A program made the position numbers and the translations under genes. Below, piece after piece: positions 50,398 through 63,797 of a DNA stretch of 64,000 bases; within the stretch, counting starts at the first letter, position 1; each line of letters starts with the position of its first letter. Source of the DNA: Epiperipatus broadwayi (taxonomy: Eukaryota; Onychophora; Udeonychophora; Euonychophora; Peripatidae); NCBI GenBank assembly GCA_028023455.1, contig JAQFVV010006542.1:775271-839270 (forward strand). The letters run 5' to 3'. The notes under the pieces were generated by a model. That model made no database searches. It was not told the origin of the DNA and saw only the letters and a program-made list of their open reading frames with translations.

Positions 50398-52616
50398 TCT
50401 TATGGTATTAGTTTCTTTTTTAATATAGTAATACAACATATACATGCCAATATAAGTATCTCAATGTGCTTTTTAAAATATACATTAACTGTGTATTTTC
50501 ATGCATAAACTATTTTCTCTTGTTTGTTCTTAAGATTTATTACTTGATTTTCTTTTTCAATTCAAAATTAATTTTATATCTTTAATTAATAAAAAAAAAC
50601 CTGAAGGCTAAAGTATTTACTATGTATGTTATTATAATAATTTATACAGTGTAAAAGTTTTCTACATGCTATAAAATTTTTGTACTTCATTTTACTTCTT
50701 GTTGCTTTTAGTAAGAAATAATCTCAAAGTAATATTTTAAAAAAGTAATTCACAAAATTTTGGGCTTCTAGAAAAGAAATGTTTATATATATTTTTTGTT
50801 TTTACAAAACATTATTTTCGCATATTGATTTACTGAATTACATAGTTGCACTGATATATCTAATATTTCCACTTAAGTAACATTTAACTCCAAAGTTGTT
50901 TATGAAGATTAGATCACCTATAAAAGAATGGCTACTAATTCGTTTAATATCATACGTACCCCTTCGCATAATCACGTATAAATAAATAATCTGCAGAAAT
51001 ATGTATATAGTTTAAGAAACATAATATAGATTTAGGAAAATTTAAAATTAACTATATAGAATTATCCAGTCGCTACTTTTTTAATCATTGTTATTTTTGA
51101 ATGATTGCTTTAATTTTGCAGGATTTGTGTAAAAAAAAAAACAAAAAACAACTTTTTATATAGTTAGCAAAAATAGAGAAAGGGTTATACCATTTATTTA
51201 TTCGGAACAATTTATTACTTTGTACAAGCATTAAGTCAAAGGTTATTTTATCTGTTTCTGGCAATCATCAAATATTACATTTCTAGACAAACAATTAATA
51301 ACAAAGTATGTATCATAATCAAAAAAGAATGAAAGAATCGACATTTAAAAAATAAAGCTGATATATATATATAATCTGAATATTTTTGAAATTCAATCTT
51401 ATTTTTGAAAAGAAAGCTTATATCCAGAATTATGATAAGGGATTTGGTTTTATAAGATTTTTAAAGATATTTATTTACACACAAACAGTTTAGTTTCAAT
51501 ATTAGCACAGAAAAAAAAAAACATCTATAGATTTGCTTGTTATAAATGTAATTTCAAGATTTGCTAGGTATAAATCGTCTCTCTGTTTACGCTAACGCAT
51601 TATATGAGTTTCTCGAATTTGTTCATTAAACTATCCATATATATATACCAAAATAATTTCCAAGGATTAATTTTGAAGTATTTTGTAGTATTTACTAACT
51701 GGTATGATTTCAAATTAGCATAATCCAAACGAGATATGTTAAACTTAAAATAATACATAAAGTATCTACTTAAACCAAGTTTCAATAAACTATCCAATCA
51801 AATCGCCAGTGATATAAATTTACCATTTTTGACATAAAAAGATAATAACCAGCCAGTCAGCTCCTCCAGGACAATTGCTTTACTACTTTTAACATTGCCG
51901 GTCATCCCAATGTAAATATGCAGTTTTTTCACCCGTATAAATATGAAAATTGAGGTTGATTAGATCATGATTGGTTTTACAATATTCAATAATTTAAATG
52001 TTATGTGTGAAATAGTCTAAGGCATTGTCAAACAATAACTAATTATAAAGGTTTAAATATAAATTAATGCACCAAAATATATAAAATGCGCTAACATGCA
52101 CAAGCACACTAAGCTAAAAACAAAGAAAGAAAATATATATTATTTTAATATCTATTCATTAAATGGCTAAGCGCTTTCAAGGTTCAAAGCCCTCATAATC
52201 ATAGCCGTATTACAAAATATAATAAATTGACACGGAGTGATGCATTATATTGTAATCCCAATAAGCATATTACTAAATTGGAAATAATTTATAAATTAAT
52301 TACTCAAACAAAATTTAAACAAACCAGTCATTCAAATTGACAGTAATATAGACATAATATTTTTTACAACAACTTAAAACTCAGGTATTTAATCTGTCAT
52401 AACTATTTTGTGGTCCCAATAACCATTTCTCAGCTAGCTGTCAGACCAATGCTAATAATCCAATATTATGTAAAAATATCTTTCTATATAAATACCAAAC
52501 TTAAAATTTATCAAACTCTAGAGCATGAAATAATCATAATGTGGTTGCATTATTTAATCAGTTAAATAATACATAATCACTATTTCCTATTATTACAATA
52601 GTTATTAAAACAGTAG
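50398..52616. other. AT-rich non-coding DNA
   Basis: No gene or element identified. CpG is a little more frequent at 50930-52280 than in the flanks. The minus frame at 51600-51797 has no motif. Confidence 0.5.
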
Positions 52617-52978
52617 GGAATTCTCCATACTGTAGTGATACCCAATGCAAGTCTTAGTAATCATTGGATGCAAGAAAGTTTGTGTATAAAATTCATATAC
52701 AAGCAAATGAGCTTGAATTCAAAACATTTTTATGTTTCTATTAACTACATAATAAAAGGTAGCTATGAGAGGATTCCATTAGATTCTAAGATCGTCATGC
52801 AGTGCTCTTGGATCCAAGGCTCCTCACTGATAAAAGCTACAAGCTAGAAACTAGTCTGGAGATAATGTATGATAAGGCCTTAGATAGGGATTTTATGCAC
52901 AAACTTTTTTGTAGCCATCGAATGCTAAGGCTTGCATGGTGTGGCACTACTATGTGGAGAGTTTGTTAAAGTTAAATA
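52617..52978. mobile_element. Hammerhead foldback family, most complete short copy
   Basis: Inverted ends: left CTCCATACTGTAGTGATACC, right a matching GTGGCACTACTATGTGGAG. The following blocks (ATGCAAGTCTTAGTAATC, GGATGCAAGAAAGTTTGTG) are repeated inverted near 52900-52945. About 360 bp. One hammerhead lies in the right half. The corresponding left-arm hammerhead has been lost or was never there. No coding capacity. Confidence 0.8.
52814..52868 (+). ncRNA. Hammerhead ribozyme motif with one core change
   Basis: Inner stem I TCCTCA (52821-52826) pairs with TGGAGA (52857-52862, one mismatch). The core is CTGATAA (G8 changed to A; 52827-52833). Stem II AGC-TACAA-GCT is perfect. GAAA is at 52847-52850, stem III ACT/AGT, and GTC ends at 52856. 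G8 is catalytic in hammerheads, so this copy should be inactive. Confidence 0.75.
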
Positions 52979-54099
52979 TTACAGCAAAATAGCCTAAACT
53001 AGAGTTTAAAAAAGCAACTAAAGTTATGAAATCTTAAATATTAGTCAATCTATTATGTTATGATTGTATTACAAATATATTTCAAAATTGTATTCAATAC
53101 ATAATGATAGTAATGTAGAAAGAAATTCTGAATAGGTCCTTCATATGATAATAATTCTTAAGTTTATTTATCCATTATTATATTATTTCATTACTACATA
53201 TTTAAAAGACACCATTTATTTATGGGATTATTAAAATTATAAAAAGGTATTCAATATATGCATATAATTTTAAACAAAAATTTTTACTCTCTAGAGCATG
53301 GTTATAACTATCCAATGTAGTTGCTGCTCTGCAAAATAATTGATTGATTTTTTATACTATATATAGATCACAGTATACAGTTTGTTATCTGACTATCAAA
53401 AATCTCTAAAATTTAAATGTGTAGTTGAATGATGTTCTCACAAATATTCCCTGAAGATAATCTAATATAAAAAAAATGTATATTTTTTAAAATGATAAGT
53501 GAATTTTAAGTAACATCAAAATGATACTTAATAAATCAAATTGTCTTGATCAATGCTATATTAAAGATTTCTGGTTAAATATTTAAAAAAAATTGAGAAC
53601 AATAACTTAGAAATTATGAAAATAAATAAAGTTATTTTTATACAGTGAGTTTTGAAAGTTCTCACAAAATATTGTGGATTGCTATTTAATGCAAGATAAA
53701 AAAAAATGGAAGTATATTCTACATCAAACTCTCTTGGACAGAATGGTTTCTGATAAAATATATATATATGCAAGATTTAATATCTTGTGCATATTATTTT
53801 ATTAAGTTTTCCAAGACTACTTTCAACCTTTGTTTTATTATAATATTGCAATATGATCATATAAGTTGTGAATTATTGTCTACTAAACTTTGAATTCTAT
53901 CAACTTTCAAAATATAGTTGAGCATGCTTTAGGCTTGGTTGGTTAAATTGATAGTGCTCAAACACAACATCTGAAATTTGTGGTGTGTTTAAAATACCAA
54001 TACACCTGGCATTATCAAATTTATTAATTTATATGACTCACTTTTTGGATAAAATAATACAAGGAACTTTTTTGATAATTATGTGGAAGTCATTCATGA
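52979..54099. other. AT-rich non-coding DNA
   Basis: No feature recognised. Open frames here are low-complexity. Confidence 0.5.
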
Positions 54100-54600
54100 T
54101 GAACCATGTTTCATTGATCATCATGTTCAGTGCACACTATGTTAAAATACTTGTGGCCAGAATTTATTTCATGCTTGAGAAACACTGATTTAACACTAAG
54201 TTCATTTTTCACATGTTTGCAGATATACTGAAGCTGTCCTAATCTCATTGTCAATATTAGTGCATGATTCTTCATAATAAACTGCATTACAAGCAGAATA
54301 TCTGCACTCAATCCTGTAAATAATTTGAAGGGCCTGGTCTGGAGGCAACCTATCTTTCATGTCGATTATAAACTTATTTAGATTAGAAAGAATCTGAAAA
54401 TTTTCATGTTCAGTGTGTTGGAGCATATATTATACAAATGATATGACATTCCAGGCATGAAGAGAAAACATCTCCAGTGGTTGGTATTATTGTATTTGGA
54501 GGGTGAGTATTTATTTTGGAAATAGAATTTCTTGTGTGTTCTATCCATTATGTTATAATTGTAACTTATTTTTACCAGGTCTTTAATATAAACCTGAATG
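54100..54600 (-). pseudogene. Penelope-like element fragment: RT end and GIY-YIG domain
   Basis: Reading the minus strand, a segment CFLFMPGMSYHLYNICSN (about 54470-54415) resembles the PLE motif after the RT ('P-x-h-x-G-[VL]-S-x-x-[IL]-x-x-[IL]'). After a frame change come an 'RLPPDQALQIIYRIECR' part with Cys residues, then VYYEESCTNIDNEIR (about 54285-54240), which corresponds to the GIY-YIG core (YIG-E-[ST]-G-R-x-[IL]-x-x-R). In a third frame HEINSGHKYF follows (about 54175-54145), the usual H-x-x-[ED]-[ST]-GH element. At least two frameshifts and several core substitutions show it is dead. It differs in sequence from the 1.1-kb copy, so two PLE families are likely present. Confidence 0.6.
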
Positions 54601-54640
54601 TTGACCCTACAATCGACTTCAAATTTACATAATCTTAAGG

Positions 54641-54961
54641 GTCTATACCAGTGGTAGTCAATCTGGTCCCTATCACCCACTAGTAGGTGTTCAATCTTTT
54701 ATGGTGGGTGGTAGGGGTTTTGTCTGACACTGATGCTTTTTTTTTTTTTAATTTAATTGACTTTTTAAAAAAAATTCATAGAGATTTATATGCTGTAACT
54801 TGCTATAACTCAGCTTTATAAATTTTATAAAGTAAAGTTAGTTCCCTACTTTATAAATCATCATTACTGTGGAACTGGTGGGCAGTTAGAAAATTTTATT
54901 ACTAACAGAGATATAAAAGTAGGCAGTAGGTATAAAAAGGTTGACTATCCCTGGTCTATAC
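54641..54961. mobile_element. hAT-type MITE with exact 8-bp target duplication
   Basis: The element spans 54649-54953 (305 bp). The terminal inverted repeats are CAGTGGTAGTCAATCT at the left and AGGTTGACTATCCCTG at the right (12 of 16 positions pair). The target duplication GTCTATAC is exact at 54641-54648 and 54954-54961. An 8-bp duplication and CAG-x-GGT ends are diagnostic of the hAT superfamily. The interior is non-coding with a T-run and AT-rich centre, so it needs a hAT transposase from elsewhere. It lies just beside the PLE fragment. Confidence 0.92.
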
Positions 54962-55424
54962 AGAAAACATTTGATATCTGTAGTTTGTGTGAGGTAGGAG
55001 TGTGCGAATGTGGGTGTAATTTTCCCCAAATGTTTGAAGGATTTAACAATCATTCTATAATCCAGCTCATTGTTGCTTCTTTGTATATAAAGATCTAAAA
55101 AACTTTAAGACAAAATGATATTTTATTTATGCATGGATAAAATGATTATGATAGAATTACAATTTATGGAAGAAAAGAAGTAAATAATTGTAAAATTACT
55201 AAACTTTTACTTTTTGTCAGTATTTTCTTTAATTCTTAAGTATATGACTAAAGCACAATTTGACTTTGTAATTTCTCTAATCTTTATTATAAGATATATG
55301 TTAGACAAATTTTAAAAAAAGAACATAAATATTGAAAACTGTGAATGAAAAAAAGTTTATTAATAAACAAATTAAAAAATTGATTTGTAAACTTTATAAT
55401 ATTGTTAAATATGTTATGTATTAA

Positions 55425-55757
55425 TTTATCGTAAACGCAATGTATGGGTAAGAGAACAAACAGGTGTTACTGACCTCATTGAAAAAATTAAAAGATTGAA
55501 GTGGAGTTGGGCTGGACATATTGTTAGAAGAGATGATAATAGATGGACAATTGAAATTTTAAACTGGATTTGAAGAGATTGTAAAAGACCCAGAAAGAGA
55601 CCACATGTGAGATGGATGGATAAAATAAGAAAGTTTGCAAGGGTGATGTGGAGAAGAGAAGCTAAAGATCGGAGAAGATGGATTAAACTTGGAGAGACCT
55701 TCATCCTGCAGTGGATTGATAATGGGTTGATAATGATGATGATGATTAATTTATCTA
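55425..55757 (+). pseudogene. RTE-clade LINE, 3' end with (GAT)n tail
   Basis: The plus strand reads RKRNVWVREQTGVTDLIEK, then LKWSWAGHIVRRDDNRWT and, after one stop, RPRKRPHVRWMDKIRKFARV followed by MWRREAKDRRRWIKLGE and FILQWI. This is the C-terminal region of RTE-type endonuclease-RT proteins (WAGH-[IV]-x-R-x-D-x-RW ... GRP-x-x-RW-x-D-[DE]-[IL] ... W-x-x-x-A-x-DR-x-x-W). It is unusually well preserved: one stop and no frameshift over about 110 codons. The tail TGATAATGATGATGATGATTAA is the short tandem tail usual for RTE elements. It is truncated at the 5' side. Confidence 0.88.
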
Positions 55758-55851
55758 ATTGGAAAAGAGATAAAAACAGAAAAAAAATTAGATAAACCCA
55801 AACATGAGCTAATTAAGATCTAGCTTTCAAAGGATGTGAAACTTGTCTTAG

Positions 55852-55951
<100 letters not shown>

Positions 55952-56312
55952 ACAACTTTTAAGTTAACAATCATTCTTATTGTAAAGAAAAAGTGAGAGA
56001 AAAATAGAAAAAGTTAAAATATATATTTTTTGTTATAATTATACAAACCACACACTTGAGTATAAATAACTTCTATGAACCACAATCTAACAAATTCTTT
56101 AGTCTGTTTATTTGATATCATGTATGTTATTTTTAAATTTCAGAAACAAAACTCATTTTTCTAAATATCATGTTAATTTCTTGATTAAATTTTATTATTT
56201 CATTGTATTCTATTTTCTCAATGACAACAAATAATGTAAGATAATCTATTTAGAGCGTATAAAACTTGCTTTCCCACAAAACCTAAACCCATGCTTATTA
56301 TAATATTGATTT

Positions 56313-56394
56313 GAAAAAATCTCTTAGATTTCATGAATTTCACATGTATCTGAAAAATCTCTTAGATTTCATGAATTTCACATGTATCTGAAAA
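56313..56394 (+). repeat. 38-bp tandem duplication
   Basis: Two identical head-to-tail copies beginning AAATCTCTTAGATTTCATG. Recent slippage or duplication. Confidence 0.9.
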
Positions 56395-56537
56395 AGATAT
56401 GTGTTTGCTATAGTACATTCAATATAATAACATCTACCAAGTGAACAATTTCATTAAGCCTATGATCATGCCATCTTATTTTAAAATATTAAGAATAATT
56501 CTTAATTTTCAAAATGTTTTTTTTATAATAATGATAA

Positions 56538-57437
56538 TGTAAACAAGACATTTATTTTTTATATAGCGCAATGTTTTCTATAATCTATAATATTAATGAG
56601 CCAATAAGCTGATACACATGCACTTTGCAGATGTCACTATATAAATGAATACTCCCACTTTTTCAAACCCAAGATAAAGTCTTTAAGAAAATATAGAATT
56701 AATCCACCTATATTTATATAGTATTCATTTATATAGTGACATCTGCAAAGCGCATGTGTATCAGCTTATTGGCTTATTAATATTATAGATTATAGAAAAC
56801 ATCACGCTATATAAAAAATAAATGTCTTGTTTACATATGTTTAATTATGAGAATGACATATTGTAAATTCTAAAAATTTCATTGGCGTCATTCATTTACG
56901 ATGTGAAAAAGTAATTTAAAGTGATCAATTAATAACTTCACACTCTTCATTTCAAACACTTCAGATTTTCCCATACATATACAGTTGGGTCGAAAATATA
57001 GGTGGATTCATTCTATATTTTCTTAAAGACTTTATCTTGGGTTTGAAAAAGTGGGAGTATTCATTTATATAGTGACATCTGCAAAGCACATGTGTATCAG
57101 CTTATTGGTTTATTAATATTATAGATTATAGAAAACATCACGGTGTATAAAAAAATAAATGTCTTGTTTACATATGTTTAATTATGAGAATGACGTATCG
57201 TAAATTCTAGAAATTTCATTGGCGTCATTCATTTATGATGTGAAAAAGTAATTTAAAGTGATCAATTAATAACTTCACACTCTTCATTTCAAACACTTCA
57301 GATTTGCCCATACATAAATGGTTGGATCGAAAATATAGGTGGATTCATTCTATATTTTCTTAAAGACTTTATCTTGGGTTTGAACAAGTGGGAGTATTCA
57401 TTTATATAGTGACATCTGCAAAGCACATGTGTATCAG
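56538..57437 (+). repeat. 336-337-bp tandem array with inverted head (family H)
   Basis: Two full direct units (starting about 56721 and 57057) and a partial third (57393-57437) are preceded by an inverted partial unit (56538-56716). Marker GTGACATCTGCAAAG begins at 56736, 57072 and 57409, giving steps of 336 and 337 bp. Units differ at few positions. No coding frame and no hammerhead core was found. The order of one inverted unit followed by direct units is the same as in the 37-39 kb array, but the sequences are unrelated. Confidence 0.88.
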
Positions 57438-58069
57438 CTTATAATATTATAAATAATGATAATGGTATTTTCTCAATTTGGTACAATAAATTTACTCAAA
57501 TACAGCTTTATACTTGAGTACTATCTTTTAATTTATTTAATTCAATAATAACACATTAGAGTATACATCATCTCAACAACTAATTTATCTTTTTAACCTA
57601 AAAGCTACTAATGGTATTTAAAGCGATTCACATTTTCATATTGTTAGCAATACAAACCAAAATTTTCTGCAGATTTTTTCCCTATTATTAACTGATAAAC
57701 CATTTATACATTTTAACATTAATTTCTACATCAAAATCGTTATTCAGTACATTAAAACATTCTTTGAAATCATCAATTGAATTGAAAAGCATACTTTAGT
57801 CATGAGTACACTGTAAATCTTGAAAATAATATTTAAAAAAGGTTTTTATTAATTACATAATTCATTATACCATTTTTTACATATCATGAATAAATGGTGG
57901 TTCTATATAGTTATAAATATTTTTGTCATATAGTTAAAATTTGGCGAATTTACAATACTATTATTTTTTTTTTTATATTTTCTATATATCATGTCACAGA
58001 TTTGAATGAATTGTTGCATTACAGACCATGTGCCAATGTGTACTTGTGTTTCTATTATATTTTTATGTT
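57438..58069. other. AT-rich non-coding DNA
   Basis: No feature recognised. The LINE C-terminus that follows on the minus strand may extend slightly into 57900-58070. Confidence 0.45.
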
Positions 58070-58860
58070 TTTGTTAAATGCTTATTAGCTCATTTATTAG
58101 TGTTTTTTTTATGTCTTCTAGTATTGCTTTGGTATGAAAACTACATCTAGTGCACCAAAAGGCATAGAATATGAAAATATTGTTCTTAAATTTAGAGAAA
58201 ATATTTTTTTTATATACTTGTAGTAAAGGTATAATTATTGTATTTTTATGTGTCATGATATAGGAAATAATTTTGTATATGTTTTAAAATCTAGAAAGTG
58301 AAAAGGAAGTGATGTATCATATCTGATTCTTGGTTACAAAAGGAACATGAGTCATCTATGTTGTGGTAATATACTTTGTGTGCTTATTAAGAGATTTTCT
58401 AGGTATATTTTAACTAATAAGTAAAATTAATTTTAGTGATCAATATTTTTGACATAGTTATTTATTGTTCATCAACAATAGTGTATCTGTTTTATATTGC
58501 AAATTAGCCTAGATAAGTTTAAATGTTTTCCAGTGTTTGTATTTGTTGCTATGTGGTTGAATGAGTAGCTTAGCTTATTTGCATTATTAAAAAGAAAATT
58601 GAAAAATGTTTTCCAGTAATTTTTGTCCAGTGAAGGTTTACCTGTTTGTGCAATTTGTATTACATGTGTTATCATTGGATACATTTTTGAACATTCTGAT
58701 GAGATGTTTATAGTATTTTGTATTCTGAATATATGTATATTGTGCAGACCAAGTCTAATTAATAATAAATATATTTACTGGAGAACATGTATCTTTTTTG
58801 CATGCGTGTGGCCCTGTGTATCAATTACTTGGAGGATGAATAAACTGAAAAAAACGAGTT
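58070..58860 (-). pseudogene. L1/Tx1-like LINE C-terminus with zf-RVT domain
   Basis: On the minus strand the segment DDSCSFCNQESDMIHHF (about 58363-58310) fits the zinc-binding domain at the end of many LINE RT proteins (C-x-x-C-x-x-E-[ST]-x-x-H-[LF]-[FL]). It is followed by IFIFYAFWCTRCSFHTKAI and LEDIKKTLINEL (58190-58085), the helical tail. Upstream, PSLDKNYWKTFFNFLFNN (about 58650-58595) fits the region before the zinc domain. Stops and frame changes occur throughout. The tail shares the unusual CTRC with the plus-strand copy at 61.35 kb, so the two belong to one family. Confidence 0.65.
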
Positions 58861-60202
<1,342 letters not shown>

Positions 60203-61042
60203 ATTACTTAATACACATTATATATATTCATTGAAAATCATTACAATTTTTCCCCGTCTTCAAATACTTTAAATTATTTGATTTAGCAAGAGTTTATCAG
60301 TTTATTTTTAAGAAATATATATATAACCAGATTGAGATTAAGTGGAAGCAGGTGTTTTTTACAAGGTATAAATAGAGTATTTATGAACGGTAATAGAATT
60401 TAACGACTTTTAAAATAATATTTTTCATAAATAAATAAAAAAGAGAGAGATAATCTTATCATTCGTAAGTAATTTTTCTCTTTATATGATATTTTTTTAT
60501 TATTTGTGCAGGCATATTTCTTATATATATATATCATACTCAACAATATTTTAATGATCAAAAAGTTAATACAAAATGGTTTGAAGTTTTTTTAAGCTAT
60601 AAAAATAAAATAAAGCCGCTTACATAAGTTAATTAAGAATAATTATTCTTAAACAAATATAGCAACGAAAACTGAAAATAAAACAAAGCCTAAACATCGG
60701 GTTTGAAACACGATGTCTCAGCTATTTTTCATTTCAAACCTTATTTTTTTATATTGTCAAAAAGTAAATTTATATGTATATATTATTAATCTGTCAGCCA
60801 CAATTTGAATTTACAGGTAGTAAATAAAAGGATAATGTTTAGTTTCAGATTTAACTATAAATAATCAATGAGCAATGATAATTAAAAGCCATTAAAGATT
60901 TAGTCCTAGAAATACAGAATCTCGTCTATATTCCCTCAAATAATAAATATCAATATTGGGAAGTGTGTATATATATATATATTATTTTACTCAGCTACAC
61001 AAATTTAAAAAAAAGTCTATACTTGAATTTATAAACCAATAA
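60203..61042. other. AT-rich non-coding DNA
   Basis: No feature recognised. Short (TA)n runs lie near 60315, 60522 and 60968. Confidence 0.5.
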
Positions 61043-61556
61043 CTATTTCACAAATTTAGATATTGGTCACTTGAGCCTAACTTCTTTGATTTTCTGATTA
61101 AAATTAACTTAGAAGCATTACGTACCAAATATTTTTACAAGTATAAAAGACAGATTCAATCAGTAGAAGATTGCTGTAGTCTTTGTAAAAGAGAGTCCAA
61201 AATCCAATCTCACATTTTTTTCTCATGTCCCAGCTTTGACCAGAGCAAAGTGGAAATACCAGTCATATTTAAGAATAAAAAAATAAATATTGGATATATG
61301 TTTAGGGAATTTGGTAAAGATGTTTTTTTCAAATGTACATGCCAATGTCTTTGTTCTCCATGCTATATGATGCACAAGATGCATATGTGTGTATGAAAAC
61401 ACTCAGAGAAGACCACTACATTTTTTAAAAAGTAAGGTAGAGACAATAAAGAAAGGGATAGAGAATTTCCAAATACAAGGTATATATAAAAACATTGTCA
61501 GGACTCTCTCAATCTTCAAAGCTATAGCATGACACAATTGCATCATTAATAATAAT

Positions 61557-61560
<4 letters not shown>
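61043..61560 (+). pseudogene. L1/Tx1-like LINE C-terminus with intact zf-RVT
   Basis: A frame of 117 codons without an early ATG is open from 61043 to the TGA at 61394-61396. It carries CCSLCKRESKIQSHIFFSCP (about 61172-61231). This is a full zinc-binding motif C-x2-C-x3-E-S-x4-H-[IL]-F-F-x-C. After a frame change the tail with CTRC (about 61363-61374) and a lysine-rich helix (KSKVETIKKGIENFQIQGI) follow, ending near 61490. The 3' end runs into TAATAATAATAA and then (TA)n, possibly the element's tail. It is the same family as the 58-kb minus-strand copy but better preserved. The upstream RT is missing (5' truncation). Confidence 0.7.

Positions 61561-61624
<64 letters not shown>
61558..61624. 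repeat. (TA)n microsatellite, about 65 bp
   Basis: An uninterrupted TA repeat after (TAA)n. It may have grown from a LINE 3' tail. Confidence 0.95.
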
Positions 61625-61627
<3 letters not shown>

Positions 61628-62015
61628 TTTGTTGCATCTAATGTTTATGATTTAATTAATGTTCTAAAAAAGTAAACAAATGTAACCAATACTTTTTTTG
61701 TCAAAGAATGAATAATGTACCTTTGAAATGTAATCAATGAGGAATGCTTGATTGAAAGTATACCCAGATTCCTTGTTCAGAAAAAGTTTCCTAGTTTAAG
61801 GCTCATTAATGTTTTCATTATAAGCAGACTTCTCTTTTTTTGTTTCATGGTGACATACTTTTAAACAGAAGAAATACTTTATAAGATTTCAAGGCTTTCA
61901 ATATTCATTCTACTTACACATTTAGATTTGGAGAATAAGATTTAGTTCAATAAAACACTTATCATTTATTATAAAAATTGAAAACTAAAGTATTAAAATT
62001 TTTTAAAAATAAATT
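61625..62015. other. AT-rich non-coding DNA
   Basis: No feature recognised. Confidence 0.45.
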
Positions 62016-63620
62016 GAGTTAGGAAGTTATGCCACTTATTTCAAAAGATACTTTCATTATTCCAAATTATAAAAATGACAATAGAAAATTGTTTAGTAAT
62101 TATTGTGGAATATAGACAGCCATTATAGCAAAAATATTTTCAAAGTCTTGGCTGATTACTTGTCGTTAAATTGTAGCTAAATGGTTCAGTGTGTTTTAGG
62201 AATTAAGAAATTCTATAGATATGACATTTGTTGTTATGGGCATGCCAATTTGTTGGGAGTGAAAGATATTATTTATATTCAAAAGAAGTTAATTATCTTC
62301 ACCCTTCTCTAGAGTCATATATTGTAAAATTCTATAATCAATGGATATCATATGGTATAATACTACAAAATCCTCATCTTAAGACTAAACAGTTTCTGGA
62401 TTTTTCTATCATTAGTAAAGACTAGGATTCAAATCTAGTAATAATGCACTTACCAATTTAGAACCCATTTTTCATTACTTTATATTATTCAAATTAATAA
62501 TTAAAAATATTTTAAACCCACTTACATAATTTTTTTTTGGAAACTTTTGTTTTATTAGAAGTGTAAGCCCTTTTTATCATTTAGTTTGGAAGATAAATAT
62601 CCACAGAAACAGTACATGACTTTCTTTGTACTTATTCACAAGCTTCCAATAATTATCTACTCTAAACCTGAATACTCAATGGAGACCAGCTGGTATGTAT
62701 TATAAAATCACTATCTAAATTATGATCTGTTTTTAGCTTCTGCCTTTATCATGGAAGATTAGGATTCAAATCTGGTCATCTTTCACTTTTTTATATACTA
62801 GCAAGCTAATAAATTGACATTTTAATAATCTTAAAATTTTAAACTCGTCTAATTCACTTTCGCAGTTATATAAATTGGCCATCAAATTAATATCTATAAA
62901 TTTTTGAGATCTCATTTTTATTACATTGTAGGCTTTTTTAATTCTCTGGATAGGAAGGCTAAAGATGAAGATAATTGCTCTTGAAAACATATATCAAGTA
63001 TATGAGAGATCATGTGATGTTCATGTTGGAGTCATTATATATCTCTTTTTTTGATTTCATCATAGAATTTGATTCAGTTAACTATAAAGTTTATGGATAT
63101 TTTTGAAATTAATTGGTTGTCTTTTCAAACTTTGTTTATTATATCTATTTTTTTATGATAAAAATAAAGTATTATTATTCATGGAAAAAAATTTGGTATT
63201 TAAAACTAAGTACTAATATTATCATTGACTCTTATTTTTATAACAGCAGTCTCCATAATAGTTTATACATAGCTTTATAAAATAATTCAAAAGATGCAAC
63301 AAAGACTTAATCATAAAATTTATAGTGTGAACTGATGTAAATTACCATCTTTTTGTACTGCAACATAGTGAATATTGATGATTATGTTATTTTTACTAAC
63401 TCTAAGAAATGATTTGTAGAGTGTTTATATTTTAAATTAAAAAAATATTTAGTATAATAATTAATGTTTAAAAATCTGAAGAGCTTATTAGGCAATGATA
63501 GAAAATATTTCTTTATTTTTATCTTGAAGAGATTTTTAGCTTAAGAATGGGAATCAGTTTAAATAATTTGGTGACTGTATTAATAGAATAATGGGTTTAG
63601 ATATTGAGGTAGAACAAATA
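62016..63620 (+). pseudogene. LINE reverse transcriptase remnant, heavily decayed
   Basis: RT motifs appear in the correct order on the plus strand. VMPLISKDTFIIPNYKND and KLFSNYCGI at about 62024-62110 fit 'h-P-x-x-W-x-x-x-x-[IV]-x-P-[IL]-[YF]-K' plus 'NYRGI'. FDFIIEFDSVNYKV (about 63053-63095) is motif A with the 'FDSVN' signature. VNIDDYVIFTNSKK (about 63369-63410) is motif C, where NIDD replaces YADD. NGNQFK, stop, FGDCINRIMGLDIEVEQ (about 63546-63615) is the FKYLG thumb motif. Between 62170 and 63000 the sequence is unassigned and may include an insertion (a 65-codon frame at 62228-62425 and a diverged repeat of AGGATTCAAATCT at 62425 and 62761). Dead by many stops. Clade probably RTE or Jockey. 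Confidence 0.7.
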
Positions 63621-63693
63621 TGATGTTTTATTTAATATAAAATAATGACAAAGTGACTTTATCTTAATGATGTACACCTTTCTATTAAATTGG

Positions 63694-63797
<104 letters not shown>

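Noticed and set aside
52160-52205. tRNA-like fragment with GGTTCAAAGCC
   Set aside because: Only a B-box-like stretch is present. No acceptor or anticodon stem can be drawn.
56538-57437. CRISPR-like array
   Set aside because: The repeats are long (336 bp) with no short spacers, and the window is clearly eukaryotic. This is a satellite-like tandem repeat.
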